A DNA stretch of 9,285 bases from JBBTXL01 sp038062295 (GCA_038062295.1 JBBTXL010000024.1:1-9285), one strand, 5' to 3'; shown: positions 1 through 6,534, counted from the first letter of the stretch. The notes: generated by a model not told the origin, from the letters alone. A program made the numbers and translations.

Positions 1-3
1 CTT

Positions 4-492
4 TTATCTTCTCGGATTGAAATAATGCTTAACGCCAAAAGGCCCAGATAAGATGCTGGTCTGGTCGCAGAAAGCTAATGAAAGTAATTCAACTACTTCT
101 GGTTTCTTCTCGTTAATGTTCTTCACCAGCACGCCGCCATCCGCTTTCACCGCGGCGGATTCGCCGACAAAGGTCAACGGGATGTGCAACGTGATCTTCT
201 CATCCATGCGGATCTGGTGAAAATCAACATGGGTAATGGCGTTGCTCACCGGGTCTTTTGTAACATCCTGCACCAGCACATTGCGCGCTGCCTTTTCTCC
301 CGCAATGTGCAGACTGATGATATCCGTTTCTCCGGTCGTTTTGTATAATTTTGAAAATACCTTTGCATCAACCGTAAGATGCGCCGCCGGCACACCATGC
401 CCATACACAACAGCCGGGACGCCGCCCGTTTTTCTGATGGTATTATTAACGCTCTTTTTCACAACGCGCGTGTGCGCTGAAATTTTTTCCAT
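4..492 (-). CDS. rplY: 50S ribosomal protein L25 (Ctc/TL5 type), C-terminus disrupted
   Basis: Binds 5S rRNA in the large subunit. Residues 1 to about 95 are a complete L25 N-terminal domain (GGVPAVVYGHG near 23-33, then DVTKDPVSNAITHVDFHQI near 76-94). Residues 96-128 enter the second beta domain of the long Ctc/TL5 form (TFVGESAAVKADGGVLVKNINE, residues 107-128). After NINE the family sequence stops: residues 129-162 match nothing I know in L25, and the expected remainder of the beta domain is missing. The two other minus-strand frames close quickly and do not resume L25, so a simple frameshift does not explain it. The codons of the tail are AT-rich, unlike the upstream part. The start at 492 has a strong Shine-Dalgarno AGGAGG at 497-502, four bases before the ATG, and lies 12 bp behind the preceding gene, suggesting one transcript. 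The N-terminal identification is firm; the tail is an assembly join, recombination scar or real divergence. Confidence 0.85.
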   Translation of the reverse strand: MEKISAHTRVVKKSVNNTIRKTGGVPAVVYGHGVPAAHLTVDAKVFSKLYKTTGETDIISLHIAGEKAARNVLVQDVTKDPVSNAITHVDFHQIRMDEKITLHIPLTFVGESAAVKADGGVLVKNINEKKPEVVELLSLAFCDQTSILSGPFGVKHYFNPRR

Positions 493-504
493 AGGTCCTC
501 CTCT

Positions 505-822
505 TCAAAAACTCCCCTGCGTGCCGCTCTGCTCCAGGAACCGATACATACAGAGTGCGTCATCCACACATACCGCCCGGTCGTCACGAAGTAAAAGCAT
601 GTCCGCCTCCTGCGCATCGGTCAGAAGACCGGCGGTCGCAATGATATTTTGGTCAATGGCGGAAACAGAGAACAACAACGAACTTAAACAAGAAACGCAC
701 GTGGCACAGCATAGCGTAACCGCATCCCTTTTGTCAATAATGCGGACCCTGTCCTCCCTCAGCTTTCTTCGGCACATGGGACAGGCACCTAAAAATGCTT
801 TCTGGCTTGTTTGGTATGCCAT
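505..822 (-). CDS. Small Cys-rich (zinc-ribbon-like) protein of unknown function
   Basis: A 105-residue protein starting MAYQTSQKAF. It has a CxxC pair near its N-terminus (GACPMC) and, about 28 residues later, a cluster CCATCVSC that contains two further CxxC pairs, the pattern of a small zinc ribbon. The rest is a short alpha/beta segment with GLLTDAQEADMLLLRDDRAVCVDDALCMYRFLEQ-like content near the end. From memory, similar short proteins (zinc ribbon, then a TD.E..D...F.....I..DD....H..L pattern) are common in Parcubacteria, but no function is established. An in-frame start further upstream at 900 would overlap the dehydrogenase gene. The start at 822 fits better because a good promoter lies just before it. 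There is no Shine-Dalgarno sequence. rplY follows after 12 bp, so the two are probably co-transcribed. An RNA- or ribosome-related role is only a guess from that neighbour. Confidence 0.75.
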   Translation of the reverse strand: MAYQTSQKAFLGACPMCRRKLREDRVRIIDKRDAVTLCCATCVSCLSSLLFSVSAIDQNIIATAGLLTDAQEADMLLLRDDRAVCVDDALCMYRFLEQSGTQGSF

Positions 823-828
823 GATTAC

Positions 829-863
829 ACTATAACTATAGCATAAAAAGGAATGGCGTTCAA
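829..863 (-). promoter_or_regulatory. Promoter for the Cys-rich protein and rplY
   Basis: Read on the minus strand, a -35 TTGAAC (858-863) is followed after 17 bp by a -10 TATAGT (835-840). A second identical TATAGT follows directly at 829-834. The -35 overlaps the TGA stop of the dehydrogenase gene (860-862). The first -10 would start transcription about 6 nt before the ATG at 822. The second has its last base exactly 7 nt before the A of the ATG, the same spacing as the two promoters at 1838-1899, but has no matching -35. Either way the mRNA would be leaderless or nearly so, in agreement with the missing Shine-Dalgarno. Confidence 0.6.
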
Positions 864-1837
864 GAACTGCGTACCATGTTGGGTGGCGTTCTTCCCGCAA
901 GCGCTTCTATGATATTGCGCGCCGCAAGTTCAGCCATGGCAGCACGCGTTTCCTCGGTAGCTGAGGCGGCGTGCGGGGTGAGGACAACATTCTCAAGTTC
1001 CGCAAGGCCGGGTGCCAGCGCCGGTTCGTTTTCAAACACGTCAAGCGCCGCACCGCGGATCACACTCGTGCGTAATGCCTCAACAAGCGCATGCTCATCG
1101 ATCACCGGTCCCCGGGACGTGTTCACCAAATATGCGGTTGGTTTCATCATCCGAAGACGTTGCGCATTGATAAGATGCTTCGTGGAATCAAGCAACGGAA
1201 CATGAATGGAAACGAAATCCGCTTCTTTCAGCAATTCCTCGGGTTTGGAGCGAAACTCGGCCCCGTAGTCTTTTTCGAACTGTTCATCGCGCTTGATGTC
1301 GTAGTATATCACCCGCATGTCAAAACCGCGTGCGGCATGATGCGCGACCCTGCTGCCGATCCTCCCCAGACCCAAAACACCGAGTGTTTTTTGATACAGG
1401 TCGTTTCCCAACAACAGCATGGGTTCCCAGCCGTGATATTTTCCCGCACGGACAAATCGATCCCCTTCGGTCACCCGCTGCGCAATGGAAAGCAGCAGCC
1501 CAAATGTGTGTTCGGCAACTGTATTGGTCAACACGCCGGGTGTATTGGTGACCATCACGCCCCGCGCTGCCGCGGCCGCACAGTCAATATTGTTGAACCC
1601 AACCGCATAATTCGCAAAAATTTTGCACTGCGGGCCGACTGCTTGAAACACCGTATCGTCAATTTTGTCCGTGAGCAGACACAGCACCGCATCGTATCCC
1701 TTGCCGGAGAGCGCCGCGCGCAGCTCATCGGTCGTGAGCACCCCGTTCTTCTCGCTCACCGTCACCGCATATCCCTCCTTGTGCAATAGCTCGATCCCTG
1801 CATCAGGAATCCTTCTCGTAACAAATATTTTTTTCAT
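860..1837 (-). CDS. D-isomer-specific 2-hydroxyacid dehydrogenase (glyoxylate/hydroxypyruvate reductase-like)
   Basis: A cytosolic 325-residue enzyme of the family that reversibly reduces 2-keto acids to D-2-hydroxy acids with NAD(P)H. The order is the usual one: a split substrate domain (about 1-100 and 290-325) around a Rossmann domain. Visible motifs are the VGFNNID signature at 79-85, the dinucleotide loop GLGRIG at 156-161, an Asp at 180 at the end of the second strand (favours NAD over NADP), LVNTSRGPVIDEHALVEAL at 237-255 with catalytic Arg242, Glu271 in DVFENEP and the catalytic His289 in LTPHAAS. All three catalytic residues are present and the length is normal. The TNTPGVLT stretch and overall form resemble glyoxylate/hydroxypyruvate reductases (GyaR/GhrB) more than the longer phosphoglycerate dehydrogenases, as no ACT domain is present. 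The substrate cannot be settled from sequence. It is divergent from the PEGA gene and expressed from its own near-consensus promoter. Confidence 0.93.
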   Translation of the reverse strand: MKKIFVTRRIPDAGIELLHKEGYAVTVSEKNGVLTTDELRAALSGKGYDAVLCLLTDKIDDTVFQAVGPQCKIFANYAVGFNNIDCAAAAARGVMVTNTPGVLTNTVAEHTFGLLLSIAQRVTEGDRFVRAGKYHGWEPMLLLGNDLYQKTLGVLGLGRIGSRVAHHAARGFDMRVIYYDIKRDEQFEKDYGAEFRSKPEELLKEADFVSIHVPLLDSTKHLINAQRLRMMKPTAYLVNTSRGPVIDEHALVEALRTSVIRGAALDVFENEPALAPGLAELENVVLTPHAASATEETRAAMAELAARNIIEALAGRTPPNMVRSS

Positions 1838-1843
1838 ACGCCC

Positions 1844-1871
1844 ATTATACCAGGCAAAAAAGCAGTGTCAA
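1844..1871 (-). promoter_or_regulatory. Near-consensus extended -10 promoter of the dehydrogenase gene
   Basis: On the minus strand: a perfect -35 TTGACA (1866-1871), a 16-bp spacer, and a perfect -10 TATAAT (1844-1849) preceded by TGG, which makes an extended -10. Only six bases (1838-1843) separate the -10 from the ATG at 1837, so the usual start distance puts +1 on the A of the start codon. No Shine-Dalgarno is present or would fit. This predicts a strong constitutive sigma-70-type promoter and a leaderless mRNA. Confidence 0.8.
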
Positions 1872-1893
1872 TAAAAGAAATATATGCTATGAT
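1865..1893 (+). promoter_or_regulatory. Extended -10 promoter of the PEGA/propeller gene, sharing the -35 region of the divergent promoter
   Basis: On the plus strand: -35 GTGTCA (1865-1870, four of six consensus bases), a 17-bp spacer, then TGC followed by -10 TATGAT (1888-1893), an extended -10. Six bases separate it from the ATG at 1900, again placing +1 on the A of the start codon. The -35 overlaps five bases with the -35 of the minus-strand promoter. The start codon sits in the centre of an 8-bp palindrome GTCATGAC (1897-1904). There is no Shine-Dalgarno. Confidence 0.65.
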
Positions 1894-1899
1894 CGTGTC

Positions 1900-3273
1900 A
1901 TGACTCTCTCTCTGCGGCGACGGAGAATATATTTTGCGATCACCACGGCTGTATTCCTCGTCGTGACACCCGTCCTTATTGCATACTCTCTCGGCTATCG
2001 CCTCACCGACGGGATCGTCACCAAAACGGGCGGTATTTTCATTCATGCCGAACCGCGAGGCGTCACGATCACGATAGATGATACGATCTCCAAACAAACC
2101 GGCGCGCTCCTCCTTGCGCAAGGAAAACTGATCTCCGGGCTTTCTCCGGGGGAACACACCGTGCGTGTCGAAAAAGAGGGGTATTTTTCGTGGGAGAAAA
2201 ATCTCGTCGTTGAAGAAGGGCTGGTCACCGAAGCGCGCGCCATCACGCTCCCCCCGCGCGCCGTGCACGAACGCATCGTTGCGGAGAACGCCCGTGACTT
2301 CGTATTCTCGGACTCCCAGGCACTCATCGCCTTCGCATTCGAAAACAGCATCGGAATCCTTGATACAACAAACGGCGAGGAAATAACCATCACGCTCGAC
2401 CCCAAAGAACGCATAGGTACTATCGCATTCGGTACCGGCGAGGATTATCTTATCGTTGAAAGTTTTCTGAAGAACATCACGCGCAAGCGCCTGGTGAACG
2501 TCGTAACAAAAGCGTTCACGGATATTCAGGAGAGTGAAACGGAAAAATTCGTGAAAGTGCGGCAGTACTCCGGTGCGCAACCGCAACTGATCGCGCTCTC
2601 GGCGCAACACGCCTTACTCACGGCGGACATCAATTCGCAGCAGGAACCGCGCATGACCGCACAGAACGTCGGCGCATTTGAACTGTTCGGCGATGTGGTG
2701 GTGTATGCGACGACCGAACCGACCGTTTTTTATGAAAAAAATCTTATCACCGACGAGACCACACAACTCACCCAAGACCCTCTTTCAGGCATCGGGGTAT
2801 CGACAACCATCCTGCGCTCGCCGGCCGGACACATTGCGTTCCTCAACAGCGCGAACGAATTGTATCTGTATGACACGGAACAAAAAGTTTTTGAGCGCGT
2901 TGCCGACCATGTCGTTGCGGCGGTATTCTCGGACGACAGCAAAAAACTGCTGTGGCACAACAAAAACGAGGTCTATGTGCGGTACTTGCGCACTATTCTT
3001 ATCCAGCCGCGCCACACCCAGGGAGACATGGAGCTCCTGACGCGCTTTTCAAAACCCATCACCGGTATAAGCTGGTTCTCGTTCGACAACGAACATGTTC
3101 TGTTCGCTGCGGAAGGACAGTTGAAATTCACCGAACTGGACGGCAGAGACCGCCGGAACACATATGATATTGCAGAAACAATAACACCCTTGAAAATGCG
3201 CTATAACAGCTACGACGACGCGCTGTACCTCCTGGACGATACAACACTCAAACGCATCTCACTGATCGAGTAG
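1900..3273 (+). CDS. Membrane-anchored PEGA-domain protein with a beta-propeller-like domain
   Basis: A 457-residue protein whose function is not known. The N-terminus is basic (RRRR at 6-9) followed by a hydrophobic segment at about 11-31, a signal anchor with the rest predicted outside the membrane. Residues about 44-119 form a PEGA domain: GGIFIHAEPRGVTITID, then LISGLSPGEHTVRVEKEGYFSWEK. The remainder, about 125-457, is built of short beta-strand repeats such as AVFSDDSKKLLWHNKNEVYV and ISWFSFDNEHVLFAAEGQLK, which look like blades of a WD40/TolB-like propeller; I did not delimit the blades. PEGA domains occur in many surface-exposed bacterial proteins, and this combination is common in Parcubacteria, usually as hypothetical proteins. 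A cell-surface scaffold or binding role is inference. It is the only plus-strand gene in the window, and its TAG stop directly abuts the stop of rpsI. Confidence 0.85.
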   Translation: MTLSLRRRRIYFAITTAVFLVVTPVLIAYSLGYRLTDGIVTKTGGIFIHAEPRGVTITIDDTISKQTGALLLAQGKLISGLSPGEHTVRVEKEGYFSWEKNLVVEEGLVTEARAITLPPRAVHERIVAENARDFVFSDSQALIAFAFENSIGILDTTNGEEITITLDPKERIGTIAFGTGEDYLIVESFLKNITRKRLVNVVTKAFTDIQESETEKFVKVRQYSGAQPQLIALSAQHALLTADINSQQEPRMTAQNVGAFELFGDVVVYATTEPTVFYEKNLITDETTQLTQDPLSGIGVSTTILRSPAGHIAFLNSANELYLYDTEQKVFERVADHVVAAVFSDDSKKLLWHNKNEVYVRYLRTILIQPRHTQGDMELLTRFSKPITGISWFSFDNEHVLFAAEGQLKFTELDGRDRRNTYDIAETITPLKMRYNSYDDALYLLDDTTLKRISLIE

Positions 3274-3769
3274 CTACCGTTTCGACCACCGGGGGGACTT
3301 CCGTGCTTTTTTGAGACCGTACTTTCTTCGTTCTTTCACGCGGGGATCGCGCTTGAGAAAATGCGCGCGTTTCAACCGTTTNNNNNNNNNNGGCGTTAAA
3401 TACCACCAACGCCCGCGCGATGCCATGGCGGAGCGCTTCTGCCTGCGCATGGATGCCACCGCCAGAAACCAACGCCTCAACACGGAAATGATCCATGCTC
3501 TTCATTTTCTTTATCGGCGACTCGATAACGGCATGCAGCGACCCCAGCGGGAAATATGCCTTGTAGTCTTTCCCGTTCACGGTGTATCCCGTTCCTTTCG
3601 TAAAAATGCGAACCCGCGCGGATGCCGTCTTCCGGCGCCCGACTGCTGCATAATATTTGTCTGACTTCTCCGCTTTTTCAAAGATCGCCGCCATTTCCTC
3701 TTGCGGGATATCGGACAGCGGGTCATGAGTGTCGGATCGTCCGGATGATATTTCCTTGGTAAGTTCCAT
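3274..3769 (-). CDS. rpsI: 30S ribosomal protein S9, interrupted by an assembly gap
   Basis: Small-subunit protein whose C-terminal tail reaches the P-site tRNA. The S9 core starts at YYAAVGRRKTASARV (residues 39-53) and continues through GGGIHAQAEALRHGIARALVVFNA (103-126). Ten Ns follow. Beyond them the family sequence resumes as KRLKRAHFLKRDPRVKERRK and ends with the canonical SPRWSKR, but in a different frame, stopping on TAG at 3274-3276. With ten Ns taken literally the frame runs on to 3248 and gives nonsense. Alignment from memory with E. coli S9 (EYDESLRSELRKAGF) suggests three missing residues, so the true gap is probably 9 bases, or another multiple of three. Compared with E. coli there is an acidic N-terminal extension of about 33 residues; an internal start at Met26 is possible. 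It is the last gene of the cluster, 1 bp behind rplM, with no Shine-Dalgarno. Confidence 0.93.
3382..3391. other. Assembly gap (ten Ns) inside rpsI
   Basis: Ten consecutive Ns, a standard-size scaffold placeholder, not a measured distance. The reading frames of S9 on its two sides agree only if the real length is a multiple of three. Confidence 0.98.
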
Positions 3770-3770
3770 A

Positions 3771-4139
3771 TTAGTTTTTGATGATAAGACGCTTGATCAT
3801 GCGCGGCCGCAGCTTGTTTTTGGGAAGCATGCCATAGACGGCGCGACGCAGTGCTTCGCCGGGATCTTTTTCCATAAGATCATTCAGGGTAACGGTACTC
3901 AAACCGCCGGGATATCCGGAGTACCGATAATATTTTTTCTGTTCCCGTTTTGCTCCGGTGATCACCACACTCCCGATATTTGTCACTGCAACAACATCCC
4001 CATTGTCAATATGACGCTCGAACGTCGCTTTATGTTTTCCGCGCAACAGAACCGCAAGCTCTGTTGCAAGACGCCCCAGCGATTTCCCTGTGGCATCAAC
4101 AGTATGCGTAGTGTGTGCTATGGTATGTTTCTTTATCAT
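3771..4139 (-). CDS. rplM: 50S ribosomal protein L13, short C-terminus
   Basis: Early-assembly protein of the large subunit. The 122 residues show the family pattern: VDATGKSLGRLATELAVLLRGKH (about 14-36), NGDVVAVTNIGSVVITGAKREQKKYYRYSGYPGG (46-79) and AVYGMLPKNKLRPRMIKRL (100-118). It ends on IKRLIIKN, so the C-terminal Y.G..H.H..Q.P tail seen in many L13 proteins (142 residues in E. coli) is absent; the stop codon is clean and rpsI begins two codons' distance further on, so this looks real and not a frameshift. The ATG overlaps the TGA of rplQ by four bases (ATGA), implying coupled translation. L13-S9 is the usual pair, here attached directly to the alpha operon. Confidence 0.96.
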   Translation of the reverse strand: MIKKHTIAHTTHTVDATGKSLGRLATELAVLLRGKHKATFERHIDNGDVVAVTNIGSVVITGAKREQKKYYRYSGYPGGLSTVTLNDLMEKDPGEALRRAVYGMLPKNKLRPRMIKRLIIKN

Positions 4140-4483
4140 ACAAATTCAATGGAAGCCATGCGTGAGCCGTCCGAACGCCGAGACCCCAACTTGACGACGC
4201 GCGTATAGCCGCCGTTTCGGTCGCGGTACCGCGCCGCAATATCGTCGAACAGCTTTTTCGTTGAAGTATCCGGGAGGGTGCGCCGCACCAAACGGACATT
4301 CTGCACCGTTTTCGCGCGTGCGCGGGTGACCATTTTTTCAATGGCCGGACGAAGCTCCTTTGCTTTCGCTTCGGTCGTTCTTATCTTCCCATGGTCGATC
4401 AGCGCAACCATGAGCGCTTTCATCAGCGCTCCTCGCTGGGCAGATTCACGATGTAATTTTCGTCCTCGTTTGAGATGCCGCAT
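4136..4483 (-). CDS. rplQ: 50S ribosomal protein L17
   Basis: A large-subunit protein near the polypeptide exit region. Its 115 residues begin MRHLKRGRKLHRESAQRGAL, followed by LIDHGKIRTTEAKAKELRPAIEKMVTRA, both typical of L17, and end in GGYTRVVKLGSRRSDGSRMASIEFV, the conserved C-terminus. Length is normal. It follows rpoA by 7 bp, the conserved arrangement in bacteria, and its stop overlaps the rplM start. A purine-rich GAGGAG lies within the end of rpoA, but about 13 bases from the ATG, which is further than usual for a Shine-Dalgarno. Confidence 0.97.
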   Translation of the reverse strand: MRHLKRGRKLHRESAQRGALMKALMVALIDHGKIRTTEAKAKELRPAIEKMVTRARAKTVQNVRLVRRTLPDTSTKKLFDDIAARYRDRNGGYTRVVKLGSRRSDGSRMASIEFV

Positions 4484-4490
4484 ACGATGT

Positions 4491-5426
4491 TTATTTCTCC
4501 TCTTTAAACGAAAGTTTTAATTTCTTCAGCGCCTTCTTGATCTCACTCACGCCTTTTTCTCCCATCCCTTCGAGCGCAAGAATATCTGCCTCGGTTTTTT
4601 TGACCAGACTGGCAACTGTTTTGATGTTCGCCTCCTCAAGCGCCCGCGCGACGCGGGCGGGAATGGCAAGATCGGCGATCTTTGTCTTCGTGGCATCCGT
4701 TTCCTCTTCGGCGGATTCCGCCGCTCCCGCTTCCTCCTGCATCCGCTCCATGCCGGTCACGATATTGAAATGGTCAACCAGAATACGCGCCGCCTGCGTA
4801 AACGCATCCTCCGGATCAATGGTCCCGTCCGTTTCAATGACGAACCGGATCTTGTCAAAGTCGGTGCGGTCACCGACCCGCATGTTTTCCACCTCGTAAT
4901 TCACTTTTCTGATCGGCGTAAAAATAGCATCCACGGCGATCGTACCAATCTCGAGCTTTTCCTTCTTTCGGTCCTCTACCGGAACGTACCCAAATCCCTT
5001 TTCAACTGTCATCTCAACATCAAACACGGCTTTTTTGTCCGTCAGCGTTGCGATATGCGCATCGGTATTCACTACGGAAATTTGGCTCGGTGCTTCAATG
5101 TCCGCCGCCGTCACTTTCCGTTCGCCACGAACATTAACCGATATGCGCTGCGGCTCGTCGCTGTGCATCTGAAAACGGATCCTTTTGATATTTAAAAGAA
5201 TTTCCACGATATCTTCCAGAACCCCCGGCAATGTTGAAAATTCATGCGAGGCATTCTTGATCTTCACATAGGTGACCGCGGCACCCGGCAGCGAAGACAG
5301 CATCACCCGCCGAAGCGCGTTGCCAACGGTCATGCCGTACCCCGGATACAGACTTTCTATCTCGATCACCGCTTCAAAGTTGTTCTTCTGAACAACATTC
5401 GGTTTTTGCGGAAGAATGATTTGCAT
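4491..5426 (-). CDS. rpoA: DNA-directed RNA polymerase subunit alpha
   Basis: The alpha dimer nucleates assembly of RNA polymerase and contacts UP elements and activators. Residues 1 to about 230 are the assembly domain, with the signature YPGYGMTVGNALRRVMLSSL at 27-46 and ENMRVGDRTDFDKIRFVIETDG at 180-201. An acidic linker (about 231-247) leads to the C-terminal helix-hairpin-helix domain at about 250-305 (AIPARVARALEEANIKTVAS, then LEGMGEKGVSEIKKAL). Arg258 appears to align with the E. coli DNA-contact residue Arg265, whereas the position of Asn268 seems to hold Arg, so UP-element recognition could differ; this alignment is by eye. Length is normal. It lies 23 bp behind rpsD without a recognisable Shine-Dalgarno and 7 bp before rplQ. 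Confidence 0.98.
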   Translation of the reverse strand: MQIILPQKPNVVQKNNFEAVIEIESLYPGYGMTVGNALRRVMLSSLPGAAVTYVKIKNASHEFSTLPGVLEDIVEILLNIKRIRFQMHSDEPQRISVNVRGERKVTAADIEAPSQISVVNTDAHIATLTDKKAVFDVEMTVEKGFGYVPVEDRKKEKLEIGTIAVDAIFTPIRKVNYEVENMRVGDRTDFDKIRFVIETDGTIDPEDAFTQAARILVDHFNIVTGMERMQEEAGAAESAEEETDATKTKIADLAIPARVARALEEANIKTVASLVKKTEADILALEGMGEKGVSEIKKALKKLKLSFKEEK

Positions 5427-5449
5427 ATGATGTGCGTTACGTTGATTAT

Positions 5450-6070
5450 TTATTTTGAATAAAACTCCGTGACAAGCTGCAGGTTGAACGGCACGTCCAT
5501 CTCATCCGGTACGGGCATGTGCAGCACTTTCCCCGTGAGATGTTCCTTATCAAGCGCCAGCCACGCGGGCGGATCGTACTTTTTTACAATAGTCCGGACA
5601 TCCTGAAATACTTTCTTCTGCTCCGATCCGGAACGAATCGCGATCATGTCGCCCTGTTTCACGTGATATGAAGGAATATCCACACGGCGTCCGTTCACCG
5701 TAAAATGCCCGTGTCCGACCGTTTGTCGCGCCTGGCTGCGCGACCCCGCAAGTCCCAATCGGAACACCACATTGTCAAGGCGCGTTTCCAACAGTGAACT
5801 TAAAGCGCTTGTCGTGAGTTGCTTGCTTCCTGCGGCGATCTCAAAGTATTTTCTGAACTGCCGCTCACGCATACCGTAACTTTGCTTCACTTTTTGTTTT
5901 TCCCGCAACTGCACGCCGAACTCGGAACGCGCGCGGCGGCGCTTTGCGCCGTGCATTCCCGGCGGCGTGGGCGTGCGCGACATGGCGCATTTCGGCGAAA
6001 AACAACGCGCTCCTTTTAAAAAGAGCTTTTCACCTGCCGCGCGACATTGTTTACATTTTGGGTCTATCAT
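5450..6070 (-). CDS. rpsD: 30S ribosomal protein S4 (zinc-binding C+ form)
   Basis: A primary 16S-binding assembly protein, part of the mRNA entry site. The 206 residues begin with a zinc site (Cys6, Cys9, Cys23, Cys28 in KCKQC and RCFSPKC), so this is the ancestral cysteine-containing form. Then come TPPGMHGAKRRRARSEFGVQL (35-55) and REKQKVKQSYGMRERQFRKYF (56-76), both family signatures. The S4 RNA-binding domain lies at about 94-160 (RLDNVVFRLGLAGSRSQARQTVGHGHFTVNGRRVDIPSY). It ends FNLQLVTEFYSK, the normal S4 end. It is 9 bp behind rpsK. In E. coli S4 represses its own operon; I see no comparable pseudoknot leader that I could defend here. Confidence 0.98.
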   Translation of the reverse strand: MIDPKCKQCRAAGEKLFLKGARCFSPKCAMSRTPTPPGMHGAKRRRARSEFGVQLREKQKVKQSYGMRERQFRKYFEIAAGSKQLTTSALSSLLETRLDNVVFRLGLAGSRSQARQTVGHGHFTVNGRRVDIPSYHVKQGDMIAIRSGSEQKKVFQDVRTIVKKYDPPAWLALDKEHLTGKVLHMPVPDEMDVPFNLQLVTEFYSK

Positions 6071-6079
6071 AAACAGTCT

Positions 6080-6532
6080 TTACACTCTGCGGACCTTCGG
6101 AGGACGACATCCGTTATGCGGAATAGGGGTAATATCGGAAATTGCCGTCACGTTCAAGTTCGCCGCAAGCGCCCGCACGGCGGATTCTCTCCCCGATCCG
6201 ATGCCCCGCACAAAAACGGCGACATTTTCAAGTCCGGATTTCTTCACTTTTTCGAGAACGGTTTCCACAACTTTGGTGGCCGCAAACGGAGTTGATTTCT
6301 TTGCTCCTTTAAAACCAAGCCCGCCCGACGACGCCCAGGCAAGAACATTGCCTTTTTCGTCGGTCAGCGTCAACAGCGTATTATTGTACGTCGCCTGGAC
6401 ATACGCTCTGCCGGATTTTACAAAACGCCGCACGCCTGCCGGCGCGGCGGATTTTGTGGCTGCGGACTCCCGCTCACCTGTTTCTTTCAAAAGCTGTTCC
6501 TCGGTTTGTTTTAAAACTTTTTTCTTACCCAT
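6080..6532 (-). CDS. rpsK: 30S ribosomal protein S11
   Basis: Platform protein of the small subunit near the Shine-Dalgarno helix site. The core begins at about residue 40 (SGRAYVQATYNNTLLTLTD), continues GNVLAWASSGGLGFKGAKKSTPFAA, then VFVRGIGSGRESAVRAL, and ends with ITPIPHNGCRPPKVRRV, a diagnostic C-terminus. The 150 residues include a charged N-terminal extension of about 23 residues compared with E. coli. The ATG at 6532 has no Shine-Dalgarno. Two bases upstream of it begins a long inverted repeat (6535-6588), so initiation could depend on RNA folding. The gene is separated from rpsM by an unusual 170-bp spacer but otherwise stands in its classical place before rpsD. Confidence 0.97.
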   Translation of the reverse strand: MGKKKVLKQTEEQLLKETGERESAATKSAAPAGVRRFVKSGRAYVQATYNNTLLTLTDEKGNVLAWASSGGLGFKGAKKSTPFAATKVVETVLEKVKKSGLENVAVFVRGIGSGRESAVRALAANLNVTAISDITPIPHNGCRPPKVRRV

Positions 6533-6534
6533 AC

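Noticed and set aside
823..900. Extended N-terminus of the Cys-rich protein starting at 900
   Set aside because: It would overlap the dehydrogenase gene and include the promoter; the start at 822 fits the promoter and the expected protein length.
1091..1789. A 232-codon open frame on the plus strand opposite the dehydrogenase
   Set aside because: The minus-strand enzyme is complete with all catalytic motifs; the opposite frame is a shadow.
1834..2610. A 258-codon open frame on the minus strand opposite the PEGA gene
   Set aside because: The plus-strand protein has a signal anchor, a PEGA domain and a promoter; the antisense translation has no recognisable domain and arises from codon bias in the real gene.
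3248..3273. Continuation of rpsI to a stop at 3248
   Set aside because: That frame results from the arbitrary ten-N gap; the S9 C-terminus is found in the other frame ending at 3274.
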